Shown here: positions 25,559 to 34,829 of the stretch, piece after piece
Layout: every line of letters starts with the position of its first letter
Numbering within the stretch: the first letter of the stretch is position 1
From: Luethyella okanaganae
GTDB taxonomy: Bacteria; Actinomycetota; Actinomycetes; Actinomycetales; Microbacteriaceae
DNA length: 64,000 nucleotides
Direction: 5' to 3'
NCBI RefSeq assembly: GCF_042660285.1
Contig: NZ_JBHSTP010000001.1
Coordinates: forward strand, 1,488,001 to 1,552,000
Made by a program: the position numbers and the translations under genes
Notes under the pieces: generated by a model
The model's input: only the letters and a program-made list of their open reading frames with translations
Databases searched by the model: none
Told to the model about the DNA's origin: nothing

Positions 25559-26524
25559 TCAGTACCAGCCCTGCGACTCAGACGCCCCCCAGGCGCCGCA
25601 GGGGCTGCCGTAGCGGCCGGAGATGTAGCCGAGCCCCCAGCGGATCTGGGTCGCCGGATTGGTCTGCCAGTCCGAGCCGGCAGAGCCCATCTTGCTGCCC
25701 GGAAGGGCCTGCGGGATTCCGTAGGCGCCGCTCGACGCATTGTTGGCGTTCACGTTCCAGCCAGACTCCCGGTTCCAGAGAGCGACGAGGCAACCGAACT
25801 GGTCTTCTCCCCAGCCGTACTGCGAGGACATGATGTCGCGGGCGGTCGCCTGGGCTCCGCTCGGGTCGGATGGCGCGGACGGACGCGATCCAGACGGCGA
25901 CCCAGGCTTCGGCGAGGTTGCCGCCTGGGCTGCCTTGGTTGCCGCTGCCTTGGCTGCCGCTGCCTCGGCTGCCGCAGCAGCCTCCGCAGCCGCGGCCGCC
26001 TGCTCGGCGGCGATTCTGTCGGTCTCGGCCGTCGCGGCCTGCACGACCTGGGCCTGGACCTGGGTCTTGTCGACGAGTTCGAAGACACGGTCGGGCGCGA
26101 GCAGCGTGTAGTGACCGAGAGCGGAGACGGACGCCGTGAGCGCCGTGGCATCCGCCTTGCCCTGCGCCGCCGTTACGACGACGTTGGCGCCGTCGATGGT
26201 GGTCTTCGCCGCGCGGACGGCGTGGGCGCCGACGATGCCGTCGTAGACATCCAGCTGCTCGGTCTGCGGGCCGGTGCTTCGGGCGAGGGCCGTGGTCGCT
26301 GCGACGCGCTCGTTCGCGGCGGCCGTCGATTGAAGGACGAAACCGGTTCCGACAAGGGTTCCGGCGGCGGCGATGGCACTCGCCACGAAAAGTCGCTTGC
26401 GATTTCGACGACGTCGAGTGTTTTGAACGCGGGTGTTGCCGGTATCGGTACCGGCCGCATCGCTACGGACCGCTTGGGTGGTGCTTGTGGACATGGGGGC
26501 AGGGGGATTTAATGGGTCATGCAT
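25559..26524 (-). CDS. Secreted/membrane-anchored lysozyme-like transglycosylase
   Basis: A 321-residue cell-wall enzyme. A basic N-terminus (RRRRNRKRLF) leads into a single hydrophobic segment (VASAIAAAGTLVGTGFVLQ, residues ~44-62) acting as signal or anchor. An Ala/Gln-rich coiled region with runs of AAAAAE follows (residues ~165-200), then a Pro/Ser linker. The C-terminal lysozyme-fold domain has CLVALWNRESGWN (catalytic Glu) and GAYGIPQALPGSKM, ending in CGAWGASESQGWY. It should cleave peptidoglycan glycan strands. I chose ATG 26524, six bases after GGTG; GTG 26533 and ATG 26494 are alternatives. A promoter is proposed at 26618-26646. Confidence 0.85.
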   Translation of the reverse strand: MHDPLNPPAPMSTSTTQAVRSDAAGTDTGNTRVQNTRRRRNRKRLFVASAIAAAGTLVGTGFVLQSTAAANERVAATTALARSTGPQTEQLDVYDGIVGAHAVRAAKTTIDGANVVVTAAQGKADATALTASVSALGHYTLLAPDRVFELVDKTQVQAQVVQAATAETDRIAAEQAAAAAEAAAAAEAAAAKAAATKAAQAATSPKPGSPSGSRPSAPSDPSGAQATARDIMSSQYGWGEDQFGCLVALWNRESGWNVNANNASSGAYGIPQALPGSKMGSAGSDWQTNPATQIRWGLGYISGRYGSPCGAWGASESQGWY

Positions 26525-26617
26525 GACTTTCACCGGGTGAATCGCTCAGACATGCTTGCTCAAGCGATTCTTGTTCGACATACCCACGGGCGGGGGACCT
26601 CGCGGGCGGAAGGTGCC

Positions 26618-26646
26618 AGTATGCTAAGGCTTTCTGAGTAGGTCAC
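26618..26646 (-). promoter_or_regulatory. Predicted promoter of the transglycosylase gene
   Basis: On the minus strand GTGACC (26641-26646) is followed after exactly 17 bases by CATACT (26618-26623), a fair -35/-10 pair. Transcription would start near 26611, leaving a leader of roughly 85 bases. The leader can fold locally (AATCGCT with AGCGATT, and GCTT with AAGC within it). Further upstream, 26664-26671 pairs with 26680-26687 (ATCATCCG/CGGATGAT). Confidence 0.4.
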
Positions 26647-26790
26647 CGTCTTTTGCTGGGGATATCATCCGAATCCAGGCGGATGATTTGCCCGCTCAGT
26701 GGCTTTCCACGCCGACGATTCCCCTCGACATGAGCAGCGACACTGTGCCGATGCATACCCCAGCGAGCTCTCGCTCCGCGGAGCAGATCC

Positions 26791-27390
26791 CTACGACCAC
26801 TCTCCCGCCGCAGCATCACCACCGGGGCGGTCGACGAACGCGAGGCGGGCCCGCTTATGCCCGAGATCGATGATCGGACCGAGTGTGAACCCGATGCGGG
26901 TCATCAACGCGATCGCCTCGTCGTTGTCGATGTCGGGCTCGACCACGATGCGTTGAGCGCCCGGCTGGGCGAACACGAAGTCACCGATGAGACGCACGAC
27001 CCGAGCAGTGAGGCCAGCGACCGGCGCGCCACGATCACCGAGAAAGAAGTGCACGCCGACGTCGCCGTCGTGTACCTCATAGAGCTCGCCCACGGGATCG
27101 TACTCGGGTTCGTAGCTCTGCACGAGCGCGATCGGGTGCCCGTCTCGACGGAGCAGGAACGCATGGTGACTCGGCAGGGAGTCGACGTGGCGGTAGAGCT
27201 CACGGAGCTCTTCCTTCGAGAGCTCGCCGAGTCCCCAGAACCGGGCGCGCGGCTTCGTCACCCAGTCGTGGACCGTATCGAGCTCCGCCTCGGAGTCCAC
27301 GTCGAGCACGCTCAACACGAGTTCGCCGAGAACCTTGTCGTGGACCCGGTGGACCACGTCACCGGGTGCACCGGTCGTCAGCCTGCGCAC
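26791..27390 (-). CDS. GNAT acyltransferase, siderophore type (IucB/AlcB-like)
   Basis: A 199-residue acyl-CoA transferase. FWGLGELSKEELRELYRHV, HAFLLRRDGHPIALVQSYEP, YEVHDGDVGVHFFLGD and a C-terminal AQRIVVEPDIDNDEAIALM are typical of the N-hydroxy-diamine acylase group (IucB, MbtK, DesC) rather than ribosomal acetyltransferases. It would acylate an N-hydroxylated diamine to give a hydroxamate. I placed the start at GTG 27390, six bases after AAAGGA, which overlaps the acylase gene by 13 bases. It is the last gene of the siderophore operon and the second acyltransferase in it. Confidence 0.85.
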   Translation of the reverse strand: MRRLTTGAPGDVVHRVHDKVLGELVLSVLDVDSEAELDTVHDWVTKPRARFWGLGELSKEELRELYRHVDSLPSHHAFLLRRDGHPIALVQSYEPEYDPVGELYEVHDGDVGVHFFLGDRGAPVAGLTARVVRLIGDFVFAQPGAQRIVVEPDIDNDEAIALMTRIGFTLGPIIDLGHKRARLAFVDRPGGDAAAGEWS

Positions 27391-29495
27391 GGCCACTCCT
27401 TTCGCTCGAGTTGCGCCCAGTCCGTCTCCACGCGCACGGTCCGCGCCTTCGCCCACGCGCCGAGTTGGTCGTCGAAATGGGCGGAGCCGGGATCGCCGGA
27501 TGCGCCGAATGGCACATTCCACCGGCTCGAGCGACGATCCGCGAGGTCCCAGACCCAGCGAGCGACCGACCCGCGGAACGCGACATCGGCGACGCCGGGA
27601 ACAGAAGCGGTGCAGCGCACGCAGTCGCTATCACCGCCGAGTGGGACGGCGGTCACGGTCGGCGCGTCGGCGCCGGGAACGTCGTCGAGCGCGTGGAGAG
27701 TGTGGAGGCGATGGATATCCCCCCAGGAGATGGCAGGATCGGATGCCGCCCCCGCGACGTCCTCGAGTGCGCCGACGAGTTCGACCGGTCCGTCGATCCC
27801 GAGGTCGGCTGCATCCAGCAAAGACTCGAGCACGTCCCCGACCCGGCCCGGAACCGAGAACCACGGGTCGAAGATCGATCCCATGCCATGCGGGGCATAC
27901 AATGCGGTCAACGCCGGATGAGCCGCGAGGCGCCGAACGAGCGCGGAACGCCAGGCCGAGAACATCGCTGCGTCCCGGCTCCCCGCGTCCATGCCACGGT
28001 CCCAGCGGCGAAGCCGGGTCGCGAGGGCGGCAGCCGCGTCTGAGCAGTACGACCCGTCGCCGATCGCCTCGTCGAGCCGCGCGAGCAGTCCTCCTGCTCG
28101 CGCATCGAATGTGTCGGCATGGATTCGCAGCATGTCGGGTGCAGCCATATCGGGCCGCTCCGACAAGAGCATCCGGATCCGATCGGCGCGAGACGGATGG
28201 GCGTAGGCGAATCCGAGGTCGTGATCCGGGCGATCCGGGCGCTCGTTCGCGTCAACGGCCATGGAGCGCACCACCTCAGGCGGGGGAAGCTCCCTCCACC
28301 GGGTTGCCGCCGTGGACCATGCGGGCAACGGCATACGACGCTTCGCCCGCTCACGGTCGGCAACGCGACCCGCGGTGAACCGCAGCACCTCGCCGGCGCG
28401 GTCAGCGGCGAGCACGCGGTTGACCGGGTCGACCCAGCCCAGGAAGGCCGAGGCGACGTCTGCGGCCGAGCGTACCCGGAGCAGCCGACGGAGCGCCGCG
28501 AAGCCCAGGTCGGCTTCGACCCGTGCAGGCAGCCGCAGGCTGAAGCATCCGCCCGGCCCGTCGACGACGACAGGTCCGCGTTCTGTCTCGACGACGCGCA
28601 CCGTCTCGTCCGCCGCACCCCTCACCCGGATGGATTCGATCCACGTACTCGTCGGCTCCCACCCCTCAGGGCCGAGTGCCTCGATCCCCCCGTCGCCCGT
28701 ACGGAGCCGCTCCTGAAAGACTTCTGCGCTGTGTGCGAGGGCGTTGGTGATGCCCCAGGCCGCGTCGCCGGCATGGCCGAAATGCGGGATGCCCGGCACA
28801 CCGGGAAGGGCGAGGCCCACGACATCGAAGTCGTCACAGGCGAGCCGCACCTGCTGATAGACACCGGGCAGTTCGATGAGTCGGTGTGGATCGCCGGCGA
28901 GCAGCGGAGACCCGCTCGTGGTGCGACTGCCATGCAGTGCCCAGGCGTTGCTGCCCGCCCCGGCGGCGGCGGCGGCCGACTCCGGCGCAAAGCGGTCGAC
29001 GTGCTCGTCTCCCAGAGCGCGCGCGACGTGCGCACGCCAGAGCAGATGCGGAAAGGTCGAGAAGAGCACGTGCGCGACGAGGAAGACTCCGAGCGGCGCC
29101 CAGCCCGGCCACGGCGTCGGCACCGGATTCGAGCCGGCCAGCGATGCGAGTGCCTGGAACTCGGGGACGCGCCGGCCGAGCTCGAGCCCGTCGTTCACCC
29201 CGTGCACATAGGCGTCCACCCATCCCCGGTCGGCCGGTTCGAGCGCGTCGTATGCACGCTTGGCCGTGTCGGCGAGCCGGATGCGCCGGGCGAATCGGTC
29301 CCATTCGGTGCCCACGCGGCCGAGATGCTCTGCGAGCCGCCCCTCGGCGCGCCAGCGGTCGACCTCGATCTGCCAGCCTCTGTCGATCGCCGTGATACGA
29401 CCCTGTGCCTCGACGAGCCGCAGTTCGTCTTCGGCACGGAGATGCGGGACGCCGAGCGAGTCCCGGAACAGATCCACACGAGCCGGCTCAGACAT
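27378..29495 (-). CDS. Penicillin acylase family protein (Ntn-hydrolase) in the siderophore operon
   Basis: A 705-residue member of the penicillin amidase/aculeacin acylase family. These are synthesised as one chain and cleave themselves to expose an N-terminal serine, here probably in AGAGSNAWALHGSRTTSG (about residue 175). LLAGDPHRLIELPGVYQQV, GVPGIPHFGHAGDAAWGITNA and FLGWVDPVNRVLAAD are further family motifs. No signal peptide is seen, so a cytoplasmic location is likely. The start ATG 29495 overlaps the upstream gene stop (29488) by 8 bases. In family knowledge, PvdQ acylase trims a pyoverdine precursor, and penicillin-amidase-type genes accompany some streptomycete desferrioxamine clusters. 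The substrate here is not known. Confidence 0.88.
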   Translation of the reverse strand: MSEPARVDLFRDSLGVPHLRAEDELRLVEAQGRITAIDRGWQIEVDRWRAEGRLAEHLGRVGTEWDRFARRIRLADTAKRAYDALEPADRGWVDAYVHGVNDGLELGRRVPEFQALASLAGSNPVPTPWPGWAPLGVFLVAHVLFSTFPHLLWRAHVARALGDEHVDRFAPESAAAAAGAGSNAWALHGSRTTSGSPLLAGDPHRLIELPGVYQQVRLACDDFDVVGLALPGVPGIPHFGHAGDAAWGITNALAHSAEVFQERLRTGDGGIEALGPEGWEPTSTWIESIRVRGAADETVRVVETERGPVVVDGPGGCFSLRLPARVEADLGFAALRRLLRVRSAADVASAFLGWVDPVNRVLAADRAGEVLRFTAGRVADRERAKRRMPLPAWSTAATRWRELPPPEVVRSMAVDANERPDRPDHDLGFAYAHPSRADRIRMLLSERPDMAAPDMLRIHADTFDARAGGLLARLDEAIGDGSYCSDAAAALATRLRRWDRGMDAGSRDAAMFSAWRSALVRRLAAHPALTALYAPHGMGSIFDPWFSVPGRVGDVLESLLDAADLGIDGPVELVGALEDVAGAASDPAISWGDIHRLHTLHALDDVPGADAPTVTAVPLGGDSDCVRCTASVPGVADVAFRGSVARWVWDLADRRSSRWNVPFGASGDPGSAHFDDQLGAWAKARTVRVETDWAQLERKEWPCAG

Positions 29496-31854
29496 CGTCG
29501 AGCCGCGGGAACGCTTCGCGCGAGATCGGGTTTGCCAGTGTGCCGGCGTACAGGAGCGACGTCGATTGGTTCGCGAGGTCAACCATCTGAAGGGTGTTAC
29601 GCAGCTGCAGACGGTTGAGGCAGGAATGCGCGAATCGCGCGGCCCGCAGGTCCACCGCCGATTCGAGGTCAGGGTGCTCGGCGGCATGCCGCTCGACGCA
29701 GTTCCCCACGAGACGCCAAAACGTCTCCTCGCGGAGGGTTCCGTCGCCGTCGAGGATCGCACCCAGGTGACGCAGCACCCCGTCGAACACGTCGGTGAAC
29801 ACCGCGAGGGCCTTCTCGCGATCGTCGACCGGCTGGCAGATGCGCGCCACCGCCTCGGGCAACGCACGATCCGCGAGCAGCGCGACCTCCTCTCCGATGT
29901 CCTTCATGAACACCCTGCGAGGGACGTCCTCGTCGAGCACGAGGATCACGTTCTCGCCGTGCGGCATGAAGGCGAGGTCATGCGCGAGCAGGCAGTGCAC
30001 GACAGGACGGAGGTAGGCCTCGAGGTAGGCGCGCACCCAGTCTTCCGCGGGAATCCCGGACGAGCGCACGAGCGCCGTCGCAACCGAAGCCCCGTCGGCG
30101 TCGCGATGGAGCAGCACCGCCATCGTGGCGAGTCGCTCACCGGCCTGAAGCCTCGGAACGGGGCTCTCACGCCAGAGCGCCGCCACCATCTTGCGGTGCG
30201 CCGATGACGGCACCCGGTGGTAGACGTCGCCCGTGTACCCGATCGCCGCGTGCTCGCGCAGCACCTCGAATCGGGCCGCGCGGAGAGTGTCGTCGGAGGC
30301 GACGAGGTTTGCGACCCAGTCGTTGATGGCAGGCGTCGCCCGCATGTACGAGGGCGAGAGCCCGCGGAGGAACCCCATGTTCTGGATTGCGAGCGCTGTC
30401 TTCACGTAGGAACGGTCGGGACGCGTGTGGTTGAAGAACGTGCGAATGGACTGCTGCGCCCGGTAGTCGTCGGGACCCTCGCCGAGGTACACGAGGTCGT
30501 GCCGCGCGACATCCACGGCGAAGGTGATGGCGATGCGGTGCTGCCACTGCCAGGGATGCACCGGCAGGTACCGATAGTCCTCGGGGTCGAGGCCGAGCCC
30601 TCGCAACCGATCAGCGAACGCGCCGAGCAGTTCCGGGTCGAGTTCGGCTGTATACAGCTCGTTCTCGGAGAGCCCGGTGCTGAGCGACAGGTGGCTGAGC
30701 CTTCGGCGCACTCCGAGCCATACCAGCCGAATGGAAGCGCCGCTCTCGGGTGCGTAGGCCGCAAACTCGTCGAGCCCGAACCCGATGCGACCATTGTTGG
30801 CGACGAAGCCCGGGTGGCCCTCGGTCATCCCGGCCTCGATCGTCTGGAAGTCAGAACGCGCAAGCTCGGTCGCCGACGGTCCCCCGCGGGCGGCCTTGAA
30901 TGCGCCGCTCGCCAGAGTCGACGCGATCTCTTCCAGATAGACGGCCACCAGAGCGTCGGGAATGCCCAGCTCGGCCTGCAGTTCCATGATGAGCACCTGC
31001 GCGTCGGGCTCGGCAGCCCGGTCGTCGATGTTTCGAGTCAGCGAGGTCTCGTCGATGGCCCAATGCTCGAGGGCATGTCGGCTCGCGGAGAAGCGGTAGC
31101 TCGATCCGACGGTGTCGACACGGTAGCCGTCGCCGTCGACGACGGGCGCGAGCAGGCGTTCGTGGGTGAACTCGGCGATCGCCTTGGCGACAAGATGCCG
31201 CTGCGCCATCGCCATCGGCTCCGGGCGAAGATGCGACCCCGGCTCCGGACTCCCATGCAGGGAGACCATATCCATGACGGCACCGACGGCCGAGCCGTCG
31301 AACGCTCTGTGATCGAGCACCGCGAGGCTCGCTTGTTTGCCCCCCAGTTCGATCTTGCGGAGCACACGGAAACCGACCTCGGCGTTTTTCCGGGCGACCG
31401 CCTCGTTGCGCACATCTGGTTCGACGACGATTCGCTTGGCGCCCAGCCCGTCGAACACAAAGCGAACGACGGTCGCCATCACCGCCGAGGTCAGGCCATG
31501 CACCCGCTCACCGCGAGGCGGTGCGACGAGCAGGTGCATGCCGACATCGCCTGATCTTGCGTCGTGCACGTCGACGAGAAGAACCCGTGCCGGGTCGTAT
31601 GTCTCGACGAGGAATGTCGGTTCGCCGTCGCGGCGGCCGAGCCAGGCGGCCTGATGGGGGTCGTCGGCCACACCTCGGAGGTAGTCGCGCACGTCCGCAA
31701 CCGAGAACCCGCCCATCTGCCAGAACGCCGACCGGGCGTCGGAGAGCCACTCCTGCACGAGCTCGGCATCGTGATCGGGGTCGACGGGTTCGATCGAGAA
31801 CCGCCCAGCACCGGTGTCCAGACGATAGACGGTGGCGGTGGCGAGCACGCTCAT
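29488..31854 (-). CDS. Fusion of GNAT acyltransferase and IucA/IucC (NIS) siderophore synthetase
   Basis: A 788-residue protein with two enzymes of hydroxamate assembly in one chain. Residues ~1-195 are a GNAT domain (FWQMGGFSVADVRDYLRG, ARSGDVGMHLLVAPP, AKRIVVEPDVRNEAVARKN) like IucB/DesC. Residues ~200-788 are an NRPS-independent synthetase like DesD/IucC, with VANNGRIGFGL, LPVHPWQWQHRI, YVKTALAIQNMGFLRGLSPS and MPHGENVILVLDEDVP. The first half would acylate the hydroxy-diamine and the second would join the units with ATP. The start ATG 31854 overlaps the upstream hydroxylase gene by four bases. No stop or frameshift separates the halves. Confidence 0.92.
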   Translation of the reverse strand: MSVLATATVYRLDTGAGRFSIEPVDPDHDAELVQEWLSDARSAFWQMGGFSVADVRDYLRGVADDPHQAAWLGRRDGEPTFLVETYDPARVLLVDVHDARSGDVGMHLLVAPPRGERVHGLTSAVMATVVRFVFDGLGAKRIVVEPDVRNEAVARKNAEVGFRVLRKIELGGKQASLAVLDHRAFDGSAVGAVMDMVSLHGSPEPGSHLRPEPMAMAQRHLVAKAIAEFTHERLLAPVVDGDGYRVDTVGSSYRFSASRHALEHWAIDETSLTRNIDDRAAEPDAQVLIMELQAELGIPDALVAVYLEEIASTLASGAFKAARGGPSATELARSDFQTIEAGMTEGHPGFVANNGRIGFGLDEFAAYAPESGASIRLVWLGVRRRLSHLSLSTGLSENELYTAELDPELLGAFADRLRGLGLDPEDYRYLPVHPWQWQHRIAITFAVDVARHDLVYLGEGPDDYRAQQSIRTFFNHTRPDRSYVKTALAIQNMGFLRGLSPSYMRATPAINDWVANLVASDDTLRAARFEVLREHAAIGYTGDVYHRVPSSAHRKMVAALWRESPVPRLQAGERLATMAVLLHRDADGASVATALVRSSGIPAEDWVRAYLEAYLRPVVHCLLAHDLAFMPHGENVILVLDEDVPRRVFMKDIGEEVALLADRALPEAVARICQPVDDREKALAVFTDVFDGVLRHLGAILDGDGTLREETFWRLVGNCVERHAAEHPDLESAVDLRAARFAHSCLNRLQLRNTLQMVDLANQSTSLLYAGTLANPISREAFPRLDDV

Positions 31855-33170
31855 CGGGCCCTCACCACCTCACGGGCGCCCTGCGGAACCCCGAACTGCT
31901 GAAATGCGATCCGCCGTTCGATCGGATACACCTCCGTCCCCACGATCGAGGCGAGGATGCTCGAGTTGCGCCAGGCTCCGAACCCGAGATCGGGCGCGGT
32001 CAGGCCGTGCGTGTGCTCCTCGGCGTTCTGCACGAACATCCGTCCCCCGTCGATGGAGTAGTCGCGGGCCACGGCGAGGCGGCCGAGTGGATCCCAGTCG
32101 ACGCGATCCCGCACGGGATCGAGGAATACCGGCACGCGCGGCGTGTAGCCGGTTGCGAGGACGACGACCTCGGCGCCCCAGTCATACTCCTCGCCGAGCT
32201 GGGCGTGACGGAGCCGTAGAGCGAACTCCGAGACGTCCGCCCGCCATTCGGCTGCGACGAGTTCGGTGTCGGTCAACAAGGTGGTAGAGACCGGCCGTGC
32301 CGCGCTCTTGCGATACAGCGTGTCGTAGATCTCATCGATGAGGTCGCCGCTGATGCCCTTGTAGAGCCCACGCTGATCGCGGCCGAGTCGCTCGCGCAGT
32401 GCGAGCGGGAGGCCGTGGAAGTGGTCTGTGTACTCTGGCGAGGTCATCTCGAGCGTGAGCTTCGCGTACTCCATCGGGAAGAATCGTGGTGACCGCGTGA
32501 TCCAGTCGAGGCGATACTCGTGCTCGTCGACGGATTCGAGCAGGTCGCGATAGATCTCCGCAGCGGACTGCCCGCTGCCGATGAGGGCGATCGACTCGGC
32601 TCCGACGATCTCACTGCGGCGGTGCAGATAGTCGGCGCTGTGCACGATCGGTCCCGGCAAGCCTGCCAGAGGTGGCGGGACGCTCGGCTCCGTCCCGGTG
32701 CCGAGCACGATGTGGCGCGCACGGTAGACCTCTACACTGCCGTCGTCTACGTCGACGGCGTGCACGAGGTAACAGTCGTCGTACGCCTCGTAGACGATGC
32801 CCGTGACCCGCCGTCCCCACCGCAGCGTATCGAGCCGTTCACTCGCCCATCGGCAGTAGGCATCGTACTCGGCTCGGAGCGGATAGAAGCTCTCGCGGAT
32901 GTAGAACGGGTAGAGACGACCACACTCCTTCAGGTAGTTCAGGAACGAGAACGGCGAGGTCGGATCGGCCATCGTGACGAGATCGGCGAGAAACGGCACC
33001 TGGATCGTCGCCCCCTCGATCATCATGCCTTGGTGCCAACGGAACGCGTCGGCCGAGTCGAGGAACACCGCATCGAGGTCAAGCGGATCCGCGAGGCAGG
33101 CGAGACCGAGGTTGAATGGACCGATGCCGACCCCAACGAGGTCGTGAACACGGCCGGATGTCGCGCTCAC
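31851..33170 (-). CDS. L-lysine/diamine N-hydroxylase (IucD/DesB-like monooxygenase)
   Basis: A flavin enzyme that hydroxylates the terminal amino group of a diamine or lysine with NADPH and oxygen, the first committed step of a hydroxamate siderophore. The 439 residues show the FAD motif LVGVGIGPFNLGLACLAD (residues ~10-27), the WHQGMMIEGATIQVPFL substrate segment, the NADPH motif ALIGSGQSAAEIYRDLL (~195) and the ATGYTPRVPVFLD C-terminal motif. It overlaps the neighbouring genes by four bases at each end, so translation in this operon is coupled. Whether it acts on cadaverine or another diamine depends on the decarboxylase next door. Confidence 0.94.
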   Translation of the reverse strand: MSATSGRVHDLVGVGIGPFNLGLACLADPLDLDAVFLDSADAFRWHQGMMIEGATIQVPFLADLVTMADPTSPFSFLNYLKECGRLYPFYIRESFYPLRAEYDAYCRWASERLDTLRWGRRVTGIVYEAYDDCYLVHAVDVDDGSVEVYRARHIVLGTGTEPSVPPPLAGLPGPIVHSADYLHRRSEIVGAESIALIGSGQSAAEIYRDLLESVDEHEYRLDWITRSPRFFPMEYAKLTLEMTSPEYTDHFHGLPLALRERLGRDQRGLYKGISGDLIDEIYDTLYRKSAARPVSTTLLTDTELVAAEWRADVSEFALRLRHAQLGEEYDWGAEVVVLATGYTPRVPVFLDPVRDRVDWDPLGRLAVARDYSIDGGRMFVQNAEEHTHGLTAPDLGFGAWRNSSILASIVGTEVYPIERRIAFQQFGVPQGAREVVRAR

Positions 33171-34639
33171 AGGGTGACCTCCTCGAGATCGGTGAGGCGC
33201 TCGCCGTCGCGCAGACCGTCGCCGGCTGCACGCACGAGCCCGACAACGTCGAGCACGTCACTCACCTTCGTCTCGGGGTTCAGGAGCGTGAGCTTCAGGC
33301 ATGGCCGCCCGTCGATCATGGTCTTGGCGACCTGGGCGCGCCCCGACTCGAACAGCACACGGCGGATGAGCGGCACGAGCCGGTCGGCCTCCTCGTCGGC
33401 CATCCCCTCCGGTCGATAGCGGAACAGCACGGTGCTGAGCTCCGTTTCGGCGACGAGCTCTATGTCGTCGGCCTCCGCGAGGGTGGCATGCACCACGGCA
33501 GCGAGGTCGAGAACCCGGTCGAACTGCTCGCCGAGACCACGCACGCCCATCGCACGGATCGTCGCCCAGAGTTTCAGCGCGTCGAATCGACGCGTGGTCT
33601 GCAACGACTTGTCGACCTGGTTGGGCTCTTCGTTCTCAAGCGGGTTCAGGTAGTCGGCGTGCCAGGCGACGACGGCGAGATCGCGCCGATCGCGCACGAC
33701 GAGCGCACTCGACGAAACGGGCTGGAAGAAGCTCTTGTGAAAGTCTACGGTCACCGAGCGCGCCCGTTCGATGCCGGCCAGCAGTTCGCGCCGCGTCGGA
33801 GAGACGAGGAGTCCGCAGCCATAGGCGGCGTCGACGTGCAGCCAGACACCGGCGCGATCGCACTCCTCGGCGATACGTGAGAGCGGGTCGATACAGCCGC
33901 GATCGGTCGTACCCGCCGTCGCGACGACGCACATCGGGATGCGCCCCGCGGCGGCGAGCGCACGCAGGGTCGCCTCGAGCGCGGGCGGATGCATCCGCCC
34001 GCGCTCATCCGTCGGCACGAGCTCGACTGCGTCGACGGAGAGCCCGAGCAGCAATGCGGACTTCTGCACGCTGAAGTGGCTGGCCGTGGTGGCGACGACG
34101 GAGAGCCGGGCGAGCGCCTCGGAACGAGAGAGCCCGAGTTCGTCGTGCGCGGCCGAGGTCGCGGCCTCCCTGGCGAGCAGGAGCGCCTGCAGGTTCGAGA
34201 GCGTGCCGCCCGAGGTGAAGACGCCGTCGCCGTCTTGGAACCCGATGCGCCCGGCGGTCCACTCGATGAGGCGGCGCTCCATAAGCGTTCCGACAGTCGA
34301 CTGGTCGTAGGTGTCGAGTGACGCGTTGACGGCGGCGACCACGGCTTCCGCGGCGACAGCGGGAATCGCGACGGGACAGTTCAGGTGCGCAAGGTAAGCC
34401 GGGTGGTGGAACCAGACCGCGTGGTCGACGAAGATCTTGTCGATCTCGTGGAGGGCGAGATGGGTTCCAAGGCCAGGCCCGTCGAGATCGGTGGAGTCCA
34501 CGAGCGCCTGGAGTTCGACCCGCGAGGCGCCGGAACAGGGTTGGGTCGTGGTGGCGATCCGCTCTGCGAGTCGGGTCACGACGCTGCTGAGCGTCGTCGC
34601 GTACTGATCGGCAGTGGCGGCCGTGAGAATATCTGGCAC
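33167..34639 (-). CDS. PLP-dependent decarboxylase (DesA-like; lysine or diaminobutyrate)
   Basis: A 490-residue group II PLP decarboxylase that makes the diamine building block. FTSGGTLSNLQALLLAR (~137), ASHFSVQKSA, VATAGTTDRGCIDP, VDAAYGCGLLVS and DFHKSFFQPVSSSALV (PLP-binding Lys at about 303) are the family motifs. The start is GTG 34639, six bases after GGAGGG. It is the first gene of the operon, 62 bases from an IdeR/DtxR box. By context, lysine to cadaverine (desferrioxamine type) is most likely; 2,4-diaminobutyrate to 1,3-diaminopropane is the alternative. Confidence 0.93.
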   Translation of the reverse strand: MPDILTAATADQYATTLSSVVTRLAERIATTTQPCSGASRVELQALVDSTDLDGPGLGTHLALHEIDKIFVDHAVWFHHPAYLAHLNCPVAIPAVAAEAVVAAVNASLDTYDQSTVGTLMERRLIEWTAGRIGFQDGDGVFTSGGTLSNLQALLLAREAATSAAHDELGLSRSEALARLSVVATTASHFSVQKSALLLGLSVDAVELVPTDERGRMHPPALEATLRALAAAGRIPMCVVATAGTTDRGCIDPLSRIAEECDRAGVWLHVDAAYGCGLLVSPTRRELLAGIERARSVTVDFHKSFFQPVSSSALVVRDRRDLAVVAWHADYLNPLENEEPNQVDKSLQTTRRFDALKLWATIRAMGVRGLGEQFDRVLDLAAVVHATLAEADDIELVAETELSTVLFRYRPEGMADEEADRLVPLIRRVLFESGRAQVAKTMIDGRPCLKLTLLNPETKVSDVLDVVGLVRAAGDGLRDGERLTDLEEVTL

Positions 34640-34700
34640 GGGTTTCCCTCCATCGATGCTCCCCACGGCGTGCGGAGACGTTACACAAAGCAAAGTTAAT

Positions 34701-34719
34701 GTAGGTAAGCCTATCCTAA
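34701..34719. promoter_or_regulatory. IdeR/DtxR iron box
   Basis: On the minus strand the box reads TTAGGATAGGCTTACCTAC, matching 16 of 19 positions of the actinobacterial consensus TTAGGTTAGGCTAACCTAA. It lies 61 bases upstream of the decarboxylase start and about 110 bases before the divergent helicase start. It should repress the siderophore operon when iron is plentiful. Confidence 0.85.
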
Positions 34720-34829
34720 TTAAATCCCAGGTACAGCGTGTAGCCGTGGAACCGCAGAGGGAGACCGCTCCTGCCGAATTCGTTCCCCGTCGCATCTGCG
34801 CGGTCGCCACAAGTACTACCGTTGGTAGC

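Noticed and set aside
26534..26700. c-di-AMP (ydaO-type) riboswitch before the transglycosylase
   Set aside because: The conserved GGGGGACC/GGGGYGAAUC-type cores are not found in order; only generic hairpins are seen.
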